Shown: positions 10,172-20,046 of the stretch, in pieces
How positions within the stretch are numbered: position 1 is the first letter of the stretch
How the letters are laid out: every line of letters begins with the position of its first letter
DNA from: Eukaryota sp. TZLM1-RC
Lineage: Eukaryota > Metamonada: BaSk clade
Reading direction: 5' to 3'
NCBI GenBank assembly: GCA_040285825.1
Contig: JAUPSS010000009.1
Location: forward strand, 124,001 to 188,000
DNA length: 64,000 nt
Position numbers and translations under genes: made by a program
Notes under the pieces: generated by a model
What the model was told of the DNA's origin: nothing
The model's input: the letters and a program-made list of their open reading frames with translations, nothing else
Databases searched by the model: none

Positions 10172-10798
10172 ATGACGATTCTTGTTCTATTTTACTCATT
10201 TTATGGACACAGTTACCAAATGGCTAAGCATGCTGCCGAAGCCTTAGGAACCAAGGCTGTTCTCAAACGGGTCTCCGAGACTGTACCCCGTGATGTCCTT
10301 GAAAAGTCCGGAGCACTGGAAGCTCAGAAACAATTCGAACATGTCCCGATCTGCACAGTGGAAGAACTTCCTGATTACACTGGTTTCATCATTGTTAGTC
10401 CTACTCGATTTGGTAATATGGCTGCTCAAATGAGAAACTTTTGGGATCAAACCGGAGGTATATGGTTCCAGAAAAAGCTTGTTGGCAAGCCAGTTACTGC
10501 GATGACATGTACTTCTTCTCAGGGTGGCGGTGCTTCAACCACTCTTGTCAGTATGTATTTCACTTTCCTCCACCATGGCATGGTGGTTGTGGGACTTCCT
10601 TATGAGGTTGAAGGTTTGTTTTTATCATTGAATCTTACCACAGAAATGTTTGACATCTCACAAGCCCAAGGAGGCACTCCTTATGGAGCATCCTCCTTCA
10701 CAGGAACTGATGGAAAAAGAATGCCTTCTGCAGCAGAGCTCAAGATGGTCGAATATCAAGCAAGACATCTTTGTGGCATTGCCGAAAAGTTAGAGTAA
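10172..10798 (+). CDS. wrbA: WrbA-type NAD(P)H:quinone oxidoreductase (flavodoxin fold)
   Basis: A 208-residue FMN protein of the WrbA family, which reduces quinones by two electrons from NAD(P)H and protects from semiquinone stress. The start at 10172 gives MTILVLFYSFYGHSYQMA, the FMN phosphate loop at the expected extreme N-terminus. The in-frame ATG at 10127 would add 15 residues not found in the family. Conserved blocks are SPTRFGNMAAQMRNFWDQTG (residues about 80-100), TSSQGGGASTT, HHGMVVVGLPY and GGTPYGASSFTG. Length and motifs are complete and no intron is needed. WrbA is common in bacteria, fungi, plants and several anaerobic protists, so transfer cannot be decided here. Confidence 0.95.
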   Translation: MTILVLFYSFYGHSYQMAKHAAEALGTKAVLKRVSETVPRDVLEKSGALEAQKQFEHVPICTVEELPDYTGFIIVSPTRFGNMAAQMRNFWDQTGGIWFQKKLVGKPVTAMTCTSSQGGGASTTLVSMYFTFLHHGMVVVGLPYEVEGLFLSLNLTTEMFDISQAQGGTPYGASSFTGTDGKRMPSAAELKMVEYQARHLCGIAEKLE

Positions 10799-10978
10799 TT
10801 GTTGTCGTTTTTGCTCACATTAAACACTGTCTCTATAAACTGATTCATGTTAGTTACAAGTAGTCAGCTCTTCTTTCAAAAACACAGCGATTCTTTATTT
10901 TGAATTAGGTTTATAGTTTCCAAATTTATCAAGCAATACCAACAGATCTTTGCGGCACAATGGTGGCAAAGGATCATC

Positions 10979-11245
10979 AACGAAGGACTATCAATAGCAA
11001 CAGGAATTTGAATGATTTCCAAGAATTGGTTCAAGCAAAATCAATGAAGAGGTTGGATGTCTGTTTGAGGTGCTCAAAAATACTGCTCGCCATAATTAAT
11101 AGATTACGACGGTCCTTTTATTTAAAAAAAGATGCAATTACGAGGAAGCATGCAGATCAGGATTTTGCAGAGGAAATCTTGGTACAATGAATTTCATTCC
11201 ATTAGTTATGATTTTTTTGTCAAGTGTGTAAGTTTAATAAAAGTT
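10979..11245 (+). mobile_element. Diverged R1 retrotransposon 3' fragment
   Basis: Only the last about 70 codons and the 3' UTR of family R1 survive (GLS/RTI start, then FQELVQAKSMKRLD, INRLRR and DQDFAEEILVQ before TGA). It is clearly more diverged than the copies at 1.5, 17 and 49 kb, so it is an older insertion. The 3' tail TTTAATAAAAG resembles the other copies. Confidence 0.7.
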
Positions 11246-12987
11246 CACTAACGGCATCAATATTAACCTCAAGGATGCACCATCAATGCCTTGTTGATCA
11301 GCTCTGCAAGTGTTTTTGATCAATAAATTAATTCTTGCACAATGAAAGAGATTTAAATGCTTTACTGAATATGTTTGCAGTGATGGTAGCTTTACAAAAT
11401 GGAGGAGGTAGGGCAGTAATCCTATAGTAATCCTATAGGTTGATGAATGTATGAAAAGAGAAAATCTTCACTCGGAACATATTCGTTCACGAACTTATTT
11501 CCCTTTTCCTGTGTTCTTTAATGCTCCGCATGCCCCACAACTATGAATTTCTGATGGAACTTGAAGATATCCGTTATTTAAGAGATGTTAAAAATATTTT
11601 TTGTAATCTTCGCAGTTTTTCTGATTTATTAAAATCAAAATCAAATTGTTACTATGTTCATTGGTTTGAATTTTTTGTCATGGATGTGGTTTTTGTTTTG
11701 TTTTTGAAAGAAGCTCTTGATTTGTCTGGAGTCATCAATTTCAGTAAGTTTTCCAAAATATATTCAATAGATAATAATTTTGAAATTTTGTTCAATAGTT
11801 TTAATTCTTTCAAAAATTTAGTCAGTTATCATCATGAAATTGATTCTTTTCTGCAGCTGTTGCCAGATTGTAGTGAGGTGTAAAATATTTGTAAATATAT
11901 TTGTTTCTTTACTGTGCTTTAAACTCGAACGACAGAATTCAAATTCATGAATATATTAACCGTTTGACAGTCATCCAATAAACCTTCCACTAACTACTTG
12001 TATTTCAAGAGTTCCATATTTCAAGAACATTACTCCCAACACCAAATAAACTACAACCGTAATCCAGTTTGATATTGAACTTTATTGAGATTGCTTCCAA
12101 CGTCCTGACATACCTTACTCCATCAAATAGTGTGAGAAATTTCATTTGGGGATTTCATATGGAAACCATATAATTCATATTTAAAAACAGCAAAGAATTA
12201 TCTCCCTTTACGCTACCAAAAACGATAGAAAATGAATGCAGAGAAGGCCAAAAAACAACAGCTGATGAAGGAGAACAGTTGAGGAGATTCATCTGAATCT
12301 CAGGAAGAGGGAGTGGAGGTGAATTTGGGGGAGCGCCAGAGGAAAACGAGCAGGGGGTGGCACAGCAGAGGTGGATGGACGATCTTCAATAGACTATTGT
12401 TTAGACTCAAGAATAGCCAGTAGTGCCTCTACAAACTGTCTTTTGTTAGTTATCTCCGCTAGTCTTTTTGATGGGATTCAATGTTTTATAGTCAATGTGT
12501 GAGCGCACTGAACGAAACCTATATTCTCTATAAAAGAAAAGCCAACAGTTACACCAACATCACTGGCGCACTCAGATATAGTTCAACGAGGAGCGAAAGG
12601 TTCTTCGTCAAGAAGGGAAAGAAATGCGAAAGAAGAAACGGGTGTTGTGACTTCCCTTGGTAACATGTTTGTACTGAATAAAGGAATTAAATTGTGAAAC
12701 TTTACGAATTTATTGAATCTACAAAGACGCTTGATTAAACGAACAACTGCTTTGACTAACAACAATTTCGTCAAATTTCACAACAGTTCACTCTTTTTAG
12801 GAAAGAAAATGCTTAAATCAGGTGCCGTATCTATTATAAATTTGTCTATATATCAGTTTGTCATGTTTTGCTGTTTTGTGGATGTAGGAAGTCAAAATAA
12901 ACCAAATTTTAAAAGTAACTGAAACTCAGAAATCAATCATTTCTGATTGTCTGTGCACCTTCCGTTTTCAGTAAGGTCTATGCAGTC
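11246..12987. other. Gene-poor region with one hypothetical ORF
   Basis: 1.7 kb without recognised genes. A 120-codon AT-rich frame at 11521-11883 (starts MLRMPHNYEFLMELEDI) has no family resemblance. A locally GC-richer stretch at 12235-12400 reads as charged, Glu-rich peptide with stops. A short duplication TAATCCTATAG lies near 11417-11440. Confidence 0.35.
11521..11883 (+). CDS. Hypothetical 120-residue ORF
   Basis: Open from ATG to TAA. It contains a phenylalanine-rich hydrophobic centre (WFEFFVMDVVFVLFL) and an asparagine/phenylalanine-rich end. I recognise no domain. It may be chance in AT-rich DNA or a relic of a transposon protein. Confidence 0.2.
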   Translation: MLRMPHNYEFLMELEDIRYLRDVKNIFCNLRSFSDLLKSKSNCYYVHWFEFFVMDVVFVLFLKEALDLSGVINFSKFSKIYSIDNNFEILFNSFNSFKNLVSYHHEIDSFLQLLPDCSEV

Positions 12988-14317
12988 ATGTCTTCGTTCA
13001 ACACACACCATACCATGGCTCTCACTCTGTTTAACTTTTTGGTTGGTGATCCTCAAAGGTACAACACTCTTCTTTCTTCTCGAAGAGTGACCCTGAATCA
13101 AAGGAACAGTACCTACATCTTTCGTTGCGGCTTAACAATCCAAAACCACCTGGAGCAAGCCTTAGCACATACCTTTAGACGACATAGACTCACCCCCATC
13201 ACTAGTTTGAAGCCTGCTTTTGTCCCCTTTTCCATAGGGGTTCTCAACCATTTTATCTCCAAAAACACAAACAATTTTGAAAAACCCATATTTATTTTTT
13301 AGAACAAAAGCTAATGACTACACCATGTCTTCTAATGGTGATAGTGTCCGTATAACTTGCAAACCGCACCCCAAAGCAACAGGAGTGAGATTGTCTGGAG
13401 AAGCATTGGCTGATAAGAGATTCAGAGGGTAACTTGATTACTACGAAACCACTCGGAATAGAAAACATACCTTGCAAGCCAAGGTTGAACGGCTAGGACC
13501 TCGCCAGAAACCAAAAGCTACTGAGTGGCAGGCACCTGATGATGAAACGGAAATGGTGTTCTGGGCCATCGACCCCAACCACTCAAATCTATGTGGTTCC
13601 AGCATTGTAACACGTTCAGGGCCGACCGTTTCCAATATCTTCTTGGCACCAAAGCAACGAAAAATCAATCACTCCGCTTCACTGACCCACTCATCAATAG
13701 ATGTTTATGACGTGCAGAAATTGAATTATTATCTGCTTGAAATATCAACTATCGGTGACTATAAGGACTATGAAGGTAATAACGTAAGACGATCATTGCT
13801 AAAGCAGCAATTATATCTGAGTGCTCGAAAAGAATTGAGGAGAAACACAATTGACTTCTTTATAAGAAAACAGAGAAGATTCAGCTCAATTATCAAACAA
13901 AGTGAAAAAATTGCAGACGGTCGAGAAGTAAAGGTGTGGTTTGGCAATGGAGGTGGTTGTCCATCATGTCAAAATGTGAAAACACCACGTAAGGCGTTTC
14001 TCAAGTTGTTACAATGTTGATTTGCTAATGTGAAGATCGGAGATGAATATATGACATCTGCAAAGGTGAAATGCTGCAAGATGCTACACCAAAAGATCTA
14101 TCGAGAAATTGATGGTGAAGTTAAAGTTCACAACTCCTATTTCAGTTGTCCGGAATGTAATCAAGTTTGGTCTAGAGACATTTCTGCATCACTAAATCAG
14201 CTAGAAATTGCAATTAGTGAGCACTACTATGGAACAAGACCAGAAGCGTTCCAGAGACGACAAATGAAACTAGCTTCAAAGCTACGTATTGTTCTAGAGG
14301 AGAAATGGGCTCACTGA
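12988..14317 (+). pseudogene. Fanzor (eukaryotic TnpB-like) RNA-guided nuclease, family A, broken
   Basis: The pieces lie in order on one strand. Residues in 12988-13302 include ITSLKPAFVPFSIGVLNHF, which resembles the conserved central Fanzor segment (FxLLP..S...I.I....L). A disrupted stretch follows, then 13472-14317 gives VFWAIDPNHSNLCG (RuvC-I with catalytic Asp), FFIRKQRRF and WFGNGGG (RuvC-II region), DEYMTSAKVKCC with CPEC (zinc ribbon) and SRDISASLN (RuvC-III). An in-frame TGA at 14018-14020 interrupts the RuvC-II part, and the frame changes before 13472. Fanzors are transposon-encoded, guided by an omegaRNA and cut DNA. This copy is dead. Related fragments are at 29572-29960 and 32455-33420. 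Confidence 0.8.
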
Positions 14318-14428
14318 GATTGGTGACCAATTATTCGAGGATTCTAGAACGTCTGTGGACGATTTCACCAAGGATGAAAGTTCTTGGAATAAGTTTGAAT
14401 GATACTTGAAGAATGTATGCATTTCTAA

Positions 14429-15026
14429 ATGAAAACTACAGACTCGGAACTTCCAAAAAACTCAACCTCTACATTGGTGTAAAGGACATCTATTTCATTG
14501 TTATAGACAACATCTGTGAATGGAAATTCTACCTATTCCGTCCTTGGAACCGTTTTCTATCAAAAACAGCTTCTCTATTCGTATATACAACTCTTGCTTC
14601 TCTCTACCCAATCTTTTGGTGGGTTCATTTGGTAAGTGTAGACCATCACCAATTTCTGCTCTCAGTTTTTGTCGCTGTATTGTTAAATTTGCAAATTCTG
14701 AAGTCCTGCTCAATTTCTGGTTTGGCAATGACTCTGATAAATCTCATACATATGATCTGGATATACATTGTATACCAGTCACATCAAGGAGCACATTCAG
14801 TAAGTTTCAACAGAAAACTTCACCAACATTATTGCTTATTACTCATGTAGATAATTGGATAGAAGCACAAGTGACAAAACAAGAGATTGAGCAGTTGAAA
14901 GCTCAAGACGGGCTTTCTGTATTGTATATGGCCATTGGAGATGGGATCACTGATGAGGATGACTTTTTTAATAAAAGAAATGAGGTGGTTACACATGTTT
15001 TGGATGTTTTAAACCTAAATCCCTGA
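14429..15026 (+). CDS. Unrecognised small gene, probably with two tiny introns
   Basis: The last exon reads open to TGA at 15026 with a charged, well-formed C-terminus (WIEAQVTKQEIEQLKAQDG then DEDDFF). One model joins 14429-14476, 14507-14631 and 14666-15026, removing introns of 30 nt (GTGTAA...TATAG) and 34 nt (GTAAGT...CTCAG). It gives 177 residues in a consistent frame. I could not match the product to a family. The C-terminal third is faintly like a small-GTPase end, but no P-loop or NKxD is seen. The splice model is inference. Confidence 0.4.
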
Positions 15027-15289
15027 GTTTCCTGTCCCTTTCTTGCTTCCCTTTTGGCATTTTGTTTTTAATTTTTTTATAATAGGGTTTCTTTCTTTGT
15101 AAATGTTTCTAGTTCAATTACTGCTATTGTTTTCTCTATTTAATCTTTTTTTTGAAATTATATTTTGTCAAATAATGAACAATATCAGGATTTGAATAGC
15201 AATCAATCATAATTTTTAGACATCAATGTCTCAAAGATTTCTGTGATCAAAACAAAATCGTTAGTTTGCTCATGATTTAAAACATTTCT
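15027..15289. other. AT-rich intergenic region
   Basis: About 260 bp of T-rich sequence with nothing recognised. Confidence 0.5.
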
Positions 15290-15560
15290 TTTAATATTAC
15301 GTATAAAATAAATTGTATAACAATATAAAGCATTTTTGTTGACACATTTTTCACGTCTGTTTTGTCAAAATCAACAATAATGAAACGATTGACATGTTTT
15401 TCATAATTTAATTTTAAATTATTCTCAAAATTGGCAAACAATACTGGGGTCATATACTTGTGAGGTCTACTGAATCCATCAGTTGGAAATCGTGGAAAAA
15501 CCTAGGCCTATATCTCAAATGGTCTCAAATTAGAAATTAGCAAACTAAAAATAAATAAAC
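15290..15560 (-). pseudogene. Fanzor family C N-terminal fragment
   Basis: On the minus strand the frame reads VFPRFPTDGFSRPHKYMTPV, then LFANFENNLKLNYEKHVNRF. This is clearly homologous to the family C protein split around the LTR retrotransposon at 50.8-57.7 kb (PRFPTD, then FANFENNLKLHHEKHINRF). The segment corresponds to the helical N-terminal part of Fanzors. It is truncated at both ends and carries stops further on. Confidence 0.65.
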
Positions 15561-15589
15561 GATCTACATCAACAGAAACAATATTCAAT

Positions 15590-15815
15590 TTTGAACTAAT
15601 GGATTGAAAACGGTACCACCTACTTTAGTAAGATTGCAGTTAACGAATTCCAGGTTGGAATTGTTCAATTCAACATGACCAGTTGAATGTGAATCCAGTA
15701 CATCAACATTAGTAAAGGTAACATCTGTATTGTTAATACCAGCAGGAGTTGTGGACAAATGACCAATCAGTCAGGAATCAGCCAAAGCAAATTCTGAATT
15801 ATTAACAGTAAAAAA
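15590..15815 (-). pseudogene. Fragment of a parallel beta-helix surface protein
   Basis: The minus-strand frame reads LSTTPAGINNTDVTFTNVDV, then ELNNSNLEFVNCNLTKVGG. It shows short repeats with Asn/Thr-rich turns and alternating hydrophobic residues, the look of right-handed parallel beta-helix (Pmp/adhesin-like) proteins. A stop interrupts the frame upstream and there is no start, so it is a relic. Confidence 0.45.
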
Positions 15816-15992
15816 TTGATTTTATCATTGTCTAACAATCATTGTGAAGGCTAACAAAGCTGTCTTTGCTCATTCTTTGAATCCATTTAAACAATTGAAA
15901 ATACTCCATTGATTTAATTCCTTTATTTAAATTTTTATTAATAGATTTATTTAATATACAGTTAATTCTTCTAAAATAATAATACAAAAAAC

Positions 15993-16318
15993 TAACTCAA
16001 TAACAACGCCGTTCCTGCAAGCCTCCACTTAGAAGCTGGAGCTCTGGTACGAGTAAAACGTCCAAACAAAAGTAGGACCCTTAATGGATGTTGAATTAAC
16101 AGGACACTCGAAAAATTCCTTGGTGGTTTGGGTTCGTTTATCCAAGGTCGTGGACTTTAAATAAAACACTGGAACTTCATCCAAAAGTACCTGAAGTTTT
16201 GATTCAGCGAGACAACCAGCTTGAACATCCCATCTTGCTCCTTATGAAAGACCATGAATATAAGTTCCTTCACGGGGAGGAAGGAGCAGTAATATCTGAG
16301 ACTTTCTTCTTTGTAACA
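15993..16318 (-). pseudogene. Dynein heavy chain C-terminal relic
   Basis: On the minus strand the pieces read DVTKKKVSDITAPSS, then REGTYIHGLS, GARWDVQAGCLAESKLQVLL, EVPVFYLKS and ECPVNSTSIKGPTFVWTF. After a frame change they read TRAPASKWRLAGTALLLS and stop. This is the order and spacing of the extreme C-terminus of axonemal dynein heavy chains (GxYxxGLFLEGARWD, LAES, MPVIWL, YxCPVYKT, final GVALLLxx). A TAA replaces part of GLFLEGARWD and at least two frame changes occur, so it is dead. The rest of the more than 4000-residue protein is absent. It implies a flagellated lineage. Confidence 0.8.
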
Positions 16319-16320
16319 TC

Positions 16321-16766
16321 AGTTTAAATAGGTATAAGGTAAAAATGGATCAAAGATGAGTAAAAAACACGGACAAAAAGTACAGGGGGAGTCCTAAAGC
16401 TCGGAAAAGTAGGTAAGTGAGGGAAATAAGAACCTAGTTTATGAATTTGGCAGAGTCTAACAGAAGAGAAAAGTTCGATTGTGAAAAGGCGACGTAAAAG
16501 AGGAATGGACATATAGGAAGAGAGTGGTGGGGTTTAGTTAATAGGTCTGAAAGAATGGAATTTCCTTTCGAAAGTTTGGAATGGAGTTCAGTAAGTTCAG
16601 AACAATTCTGATCATAAGATTTTAGAAGTTCATGCATATAAGTGTAGGTTAGACTGGTGTAGGTGAGGAGGTTGGCAATGAGAACATCTTCTATGGAGGA
16701 AAGATGAGTAGAAAGAGTGTGAAGTAGAAAAATAGGGTTATAATAAGAACCAGATCCTAGTTTATG
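16321..16766. other. Unassigned GA-rich region
   Basis: Contains an imperfect internal duplication (AAGAACC...CCTAGTTTATGAA near 16427 and 16746). A minus-strand frame 16874-16434 spans it but runs on into the Fanzor left end, so I treat it as fortuitous. Confidence 0.4.
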
Positions 16767-16862
16767 AAGTGAGGGGAAAGTGTGGGAATAGTGAAAACCT
16801 CCCAAAGCCAAGTTGAGGATTGAAAACCTACCAGAACAGACAACCAGAAGTCGAAAATGGGG

Positions 16863-17596
16863 TGATATCCCCATTAATCAATTATTATCAAAAGAAACAT
16901 GTATTTGTTCGAATTCACCTCAACTCACTTTGCGCCATGCTCTGAATTGCTCTAAATTGATAATTTATCGTTCTTCATTACATGATGCTGTTAGAGACAC
17001 TGTTTTCAATATGGCACAAACTGCAAGGATATCGTGTATCAAAGAGCCCCTGCTGAAGGAAACACTTTCTCTGAATAATTTTGGTTCTGATGATAGAGGT
17101 GATGTATACTGTGATTGGATTGATAATTCTGAAGCTATTGTTGACTTTGTCTCATGTAATGTTGCAAATGATACTTTGGTTCAAAGAAGAAAACTTAATC
17201 CTGTGGCTGCTCTGGATTTTAAAGCAAAAGAGAAACATAGAAAATATGATAAAGATATTGAAGAGGCTAATGTCGATAGAAATACACAGCTGGTTTTTAT
17301 TGCTTTCCCATTTTCGATAAATGGAAGATTATCAGTTGAAGCAGAAACTTTTTTTGGATGACTTCCAGAAAATGGTGCAAGAAAAAACTATGAAAAGATT
17401 TGATAGTTTTTATGGCGTTCACGGATTCAATTTGCCATTATTAATAGATTACCACGGTTTTTCAATCGAATAAGAGAAGCTTTAGCTAGACAGCAAGCAG
17501 ATCAAGATTTTGTAGAGGAAATCTTGGTTCAATGATAGTCGCCCCATTAGTATTGAGTTAATTTAATTAAGTGTACAAATTCAATAAATAAGAATG
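16863..17596 (+). mobile_element. R1 retrotransposon 3' fragment with zinc knuckle and RLE
   Basis: Begins at ATATCCCCATTAATC, exactly as the 49.2 kb copy does, and ends after the shared 3' UTR (TTCAATAAATA). The encoded segment shows CICSN...LRHALNC (CxC-x-HxxxC knuckle), RSSLHDAVRD, then RGDVYCDWID, IVDFVSCN, KEKHRKYDK and FPFSING. A frameshift at the TTTTTTT near 17350 disrupts the C-terminus. No clear target-site duplication was seen here. Confidence 0.75.
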
Positions 17597-17810
17597 AAGT
17601 TCTTTGTTCAGAATTGACAAATTTTGGGTAAACTTGTCATAACATTAAATGCTAATTGACGAGCCCAACAAGCAAGGTCAGGAGAAAGTCCTTTTCTATT
17701 AATAAAATTGCATCTCTGTGACTGTAGCCATTCATTGAGGAAAATATTGAATGAATTTCTACAAGGAACTAGAGAAGTTTCCCATGAAGAAACAAGAGAC
17801 CTGTCTTGTG

Positions 17811-18061
17811 CTTTCAGAAAATGGTTGTGTTATCAAAAGGACGTGAAGCACTTACCAACCAGTGAATTTAATACAAGCAAACTGTCCAGTTGTTGCAAGG
17901 CCGAGAATATTCAAGCAGGCTCATGGCAGATGCGTATTTGTACTGAGTGTCAAACAGTATATGACAGAGATATTTCCGCTGCAAAGAATATTCAAATTAA
18001 GAAGAAAGCGGAATTGTGGCCTGAAAGATACATTTGCCCAGAAGCTCTGTTGAGGAGATGA
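17811..18061 (+). pseudogene. Fanzor family B C-terminal piece (zinc ribbon, RuvC-III)
   Basis: Encodes FRKWLCYQKDVKHLPTSEFN, then SSCCKAE and CTECQTVYDRDISAAKNI, the Fanzor/TnpB zinc ribbon and RuvC-III with its catalytic Asp. The sequence is nearly identical to 25456-25704, so the copies separated fairly recently. The catalytic N-terminal half is replaced by an inverted fragment. Confidence 0.85.
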
Positions 18062-18380
18062 GTGGGGAACCTGAGCATACAGAAACAAAAACTTTGGAAA
18101 AACTGATATTTTATTTTGAGTTTTTTATTTTATTTTTGATTTTTTTGAAAAACTTTTGAGACCGATCCACAAATACCTTAGTAGCATTTGGTAGATCCAC
18201 TTAGATACATGAAGTCGCGAGGCTTTGTTCTGTAAAAGCAGTAGGTGTATTTAAGTGAGGTAGCTCATTGATGAATATCATGATTGTCTTTGTCAAAAGA
18301 TGCTACATGTCTCGTACAGTCTGTGAGTAGACATTGAGAAAGTTGAAAACAGGAGTGAATTTCACAGGGAATGCATGATA
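18062..18380 (+). ncRNA. Candidate omegaRNA / right end of Fanzor B
   Basis: This 319 bp noncoding stretch directly after the Fanzor stop is closely similar to 25705-26024 after the second copy. Conservation extends to ...GAATGCATGATA and stops there. In Fanzor and TnpB elements the guide RNA derives from the 3' end of the gene and the right end, so this is the natural candidate. No RNA data are available. Confidence 0.45.
18355..18367. promoter_or_regulatory. Palindromic GTGAATTTCAC(AG) motif upstream of exchanger
   Basis: An 11 bp near-palindrome followed by AG, ending 72 bp before the ATG at 18439. Variants lie at 25998-26010, 26026-26038, 33575-33585 and 39255-39267, each 38-101 bp upstream of a gene start. 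Here it also lies in the Fanzor right end. Confidence 0.35.
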
Positions 18381-18438
18381 TGGTAAGTCTTCTTAGTATT
18401 CATCTAAATAGCAATCACAAACCAACAAGCTCTACGAC

Positions 18439-20046
18439 ATGTTCTATCACTACAAGGCCCTCTGTCGCCTTGCTCTGACAGGAGTTGTTTTCGCTATCTT
18501 CTTGACGTTCAATCAACCCAACAATCATAATCAAGCTCTCTTCTTCCTGAAGGATTCACCCGACGAGTGTGTTCCTCCATCAAACCCAGAACACCAATGT
18601 TATTATGTCACTTCTACCGATGCATGTACTTCTATTCCAGAGTTGATCGATTATCTCAAACTCTATTATTGTCATTTAAGCACTAAGCCTTTAATTCTCA
18701 ATATAGTTTTCTTCTCTACCATATTACTGTTGTTATTCTCCCTACTGTCCGGAACTGCAGAAAAATACTTTGTCCCTGTGCTGGAACAACTTGTTGATGT
18801 CTTTAAAATGTCATCCGATCTTGCTTCTGTCACTCTACTCGCTGTTGCCAACGGTGGTCCTGATATTGCTTCCCAGATAGGTTCACTCAATTCAAATGAG
18901 GTCGCTATGGCCTTGGGATCTGTTCTCGGGGCTGGTTTGTTTGTTATTCTTATAGTACTGGGTGCTATCATTATCGTTGTCAAGCCCAAACAGAATGACG
19001 TGATCATTACAAGGATTCCGTTTTGTCGAAATGTTGGATTTTACTTACTCTCCCTTGTATTTCTTGCTTATTTGGTTTATAAACAGAAAGTTTATCTAAT
19101 TGAAGCTTTGTTTTTCCCTTCTCTTTATGGTGTCTATGTTCTAGTTGTTTTACTTTCAAACCGACGCAAGAAAAGGTCTGTCCTTCTGAATGTTCAAGAC
19201 GACGAAGATTCTGAACTTGGTTCTGTTCTCCTAGAGGAACAGTTTTCTACTCAAATCAACCATCCAAAAACCCCTCTGTTTCCCTCTTTTAAATGGGAGG
19301 ATAAGTCTTTTTTTGAAAAAATTGGTTATGTTTTGGAGTTTCCGTTGACAATATTGAGAAATATATCTATTCCAATTGTTTCATCTGAAAATCCTTCCTT
19401 GTTTCTCAATGGAATTGCACCAATTGGTTTTGTTTTCTTGGGGCCTTTTGTTGTTACTCACAGCATTTCTGTTTTCCAATCTGCGAAATTTCTTGCTATA
19501 CTGGTTCTCACTGTTGGTTTTTGCGTTTGGAGCGTTGTTGACTCTAAGCATCGTTCAATACCACGGCCTAGATCACTCTGGTGTCTCCTGGCCCTTGTTA
19601 GCTCATGTCTATGGCTCTTTGTCAGTGCTGACGAGTTGGTTTCGCTTCTCCGTTCACTGGGAATCATTCTCCATATTCCTGCTTCAGTACTAGGCTTTAC
19701 GGTTCTTGCCTTTGGTAATTCCGCTGCTGACCTTGTAGCGAATGTTTTTGTGAGTAAAAACGACATCAATCTTGGAATCGGCGCTGTGTTTTCTGGTCCT
19801 GTTCTCAATCTCCTCTTGGGGACTGGGGTGGCCATCATTCCCCTCTGTGCCAAGGAGGGCTTTGTGTTGAATGTTGATTCGTCCATTGTATTTACAGTTG
19901 TTTTTATTATTGTCTGTTGTTGTTTTATTTTGTTGCTGTTTGTATTGTTTAAATTCAAACCTCCTTTATTTGTTGGTGTGGTTCTCTTAGTATTTTATGC
20001 CGTTTATGTTTCCGTTGCAATGTTTTTAGGTCTTGATAGTTCTTGA
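18439..20046 (+). CDS. Cation/Ca2+ exchanger of the CCX/NCLX (SLC8B1) type
   Basis: A 535-residue CaCA-superfamily exchanger. A hydrophobic N-terminus (LTGVVFAIFLTF) precedes a Cys-rich luminal stretch. Alpha-1 is VTLLAVANGGPDIASQIGSL then GSVLGAGLFV, and alpha-2 is GFTVLAFGNSAADLVANVF then GIGAVFSGPVLNLLLGTG. The GNSxxDL and GPxLNLLxG blocks are diagnostic of the CCX/NCLX branch. Alpha-1 has ANGGPD where most members have GNGAPD. About 11 to 13 hydrophobic segments are visible and the hydrophilic loop lies near residues 250-290. In animals NCLX exports mitochondrial Ca2+. Plant and protist members act in the secretory system, so location is open. The start is the first ATG. No intron is needed. 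Confidence 0.9.
   Translation: MFYHYKALCRLALTGVVFAIFLTFNQPNNHNQALFFLKDSPDECVPPSNPEHQCYYVTSTDACTSIPELIDYLKLYYCHLSTKPLILNIVFFSTILLLLFSLLSGTAEKYFVPVLEQLVDVFKMSSDLASVTLLAVANGGPDIASQIGSLNSNEVAMALGSVLGAGLFVILIVLGAIIIVVKPKQNDVIITRIPFCRNVGFYLLSLVFLAYLVYKQKVYLIEALFFPSLYGVYVLVVLLSNRRKKRSVLLNVQDDEDSELGSVLLEEQFSTQINHPKTPLFPSFKWEDKSFFEKIGYVLEFPLTILRNISIPIVSSENPSLFLNGIAPIGFVFLGPFVVTHSISVFQSAKFLAILVLTVGFCVWSVVDSKHRSIPRPRSLWCLLALVSSCLWLFVSADELVSLLRSLGIILHIPASVLGFTVLAFGNSAADLVANVFVSKNDINLGIGAVFSGPVLNLLLGTGVAIIPLCAKEGFVLNVDSSIVFTVVFIIVCCCFILLLFVLFKFKPPLFVGVVLLVFYAVYVSVAMFLGLDSS

Larger units (their letters stand above)
16767..18380 (+). mobile_element. Rearranged Fanzor family B element
   Basis: Composite locus. 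The left end 16767-16862 matches the left end of the fuller copy at 23611-23706. An R1 retroelement fragment (16863-17596) follows. Then about 17601-17810 is Fanzor N-terminal coding sequence in inverted orientation, homologous to the reverse complement of about 24060-24262. Bases 17811-18061 are the C-terminal coding part in forward orientation, and 18062-18380 is the conserved 3' region. Most of the coding region between is missing. The element is dead but keeps both presumptive ends. Confidence 0.75.

Noticed and set aside
14018-14020. TGA read as a sense codon in Fanzor A
   Set aside because: Other genes in the window end at TGA (for example the exchanger ending near 20046), and other Fanzor A pieces have several stops. 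Decay is simpler.
14429-15026. Rab/Ras-like GTPase identity for the 14.4 kb gene
   Set aside because: The C-terminal third is faintly similar, but P-loop and NKxD motifs are absent, so I left it unnamed.
16434-16874. 146-codon minus-strand ORF
   Set aside because: It runs through the conserved left end of the Fanzor B element, which has no coding conservation in the second copy, and the sequence is low-complexity.
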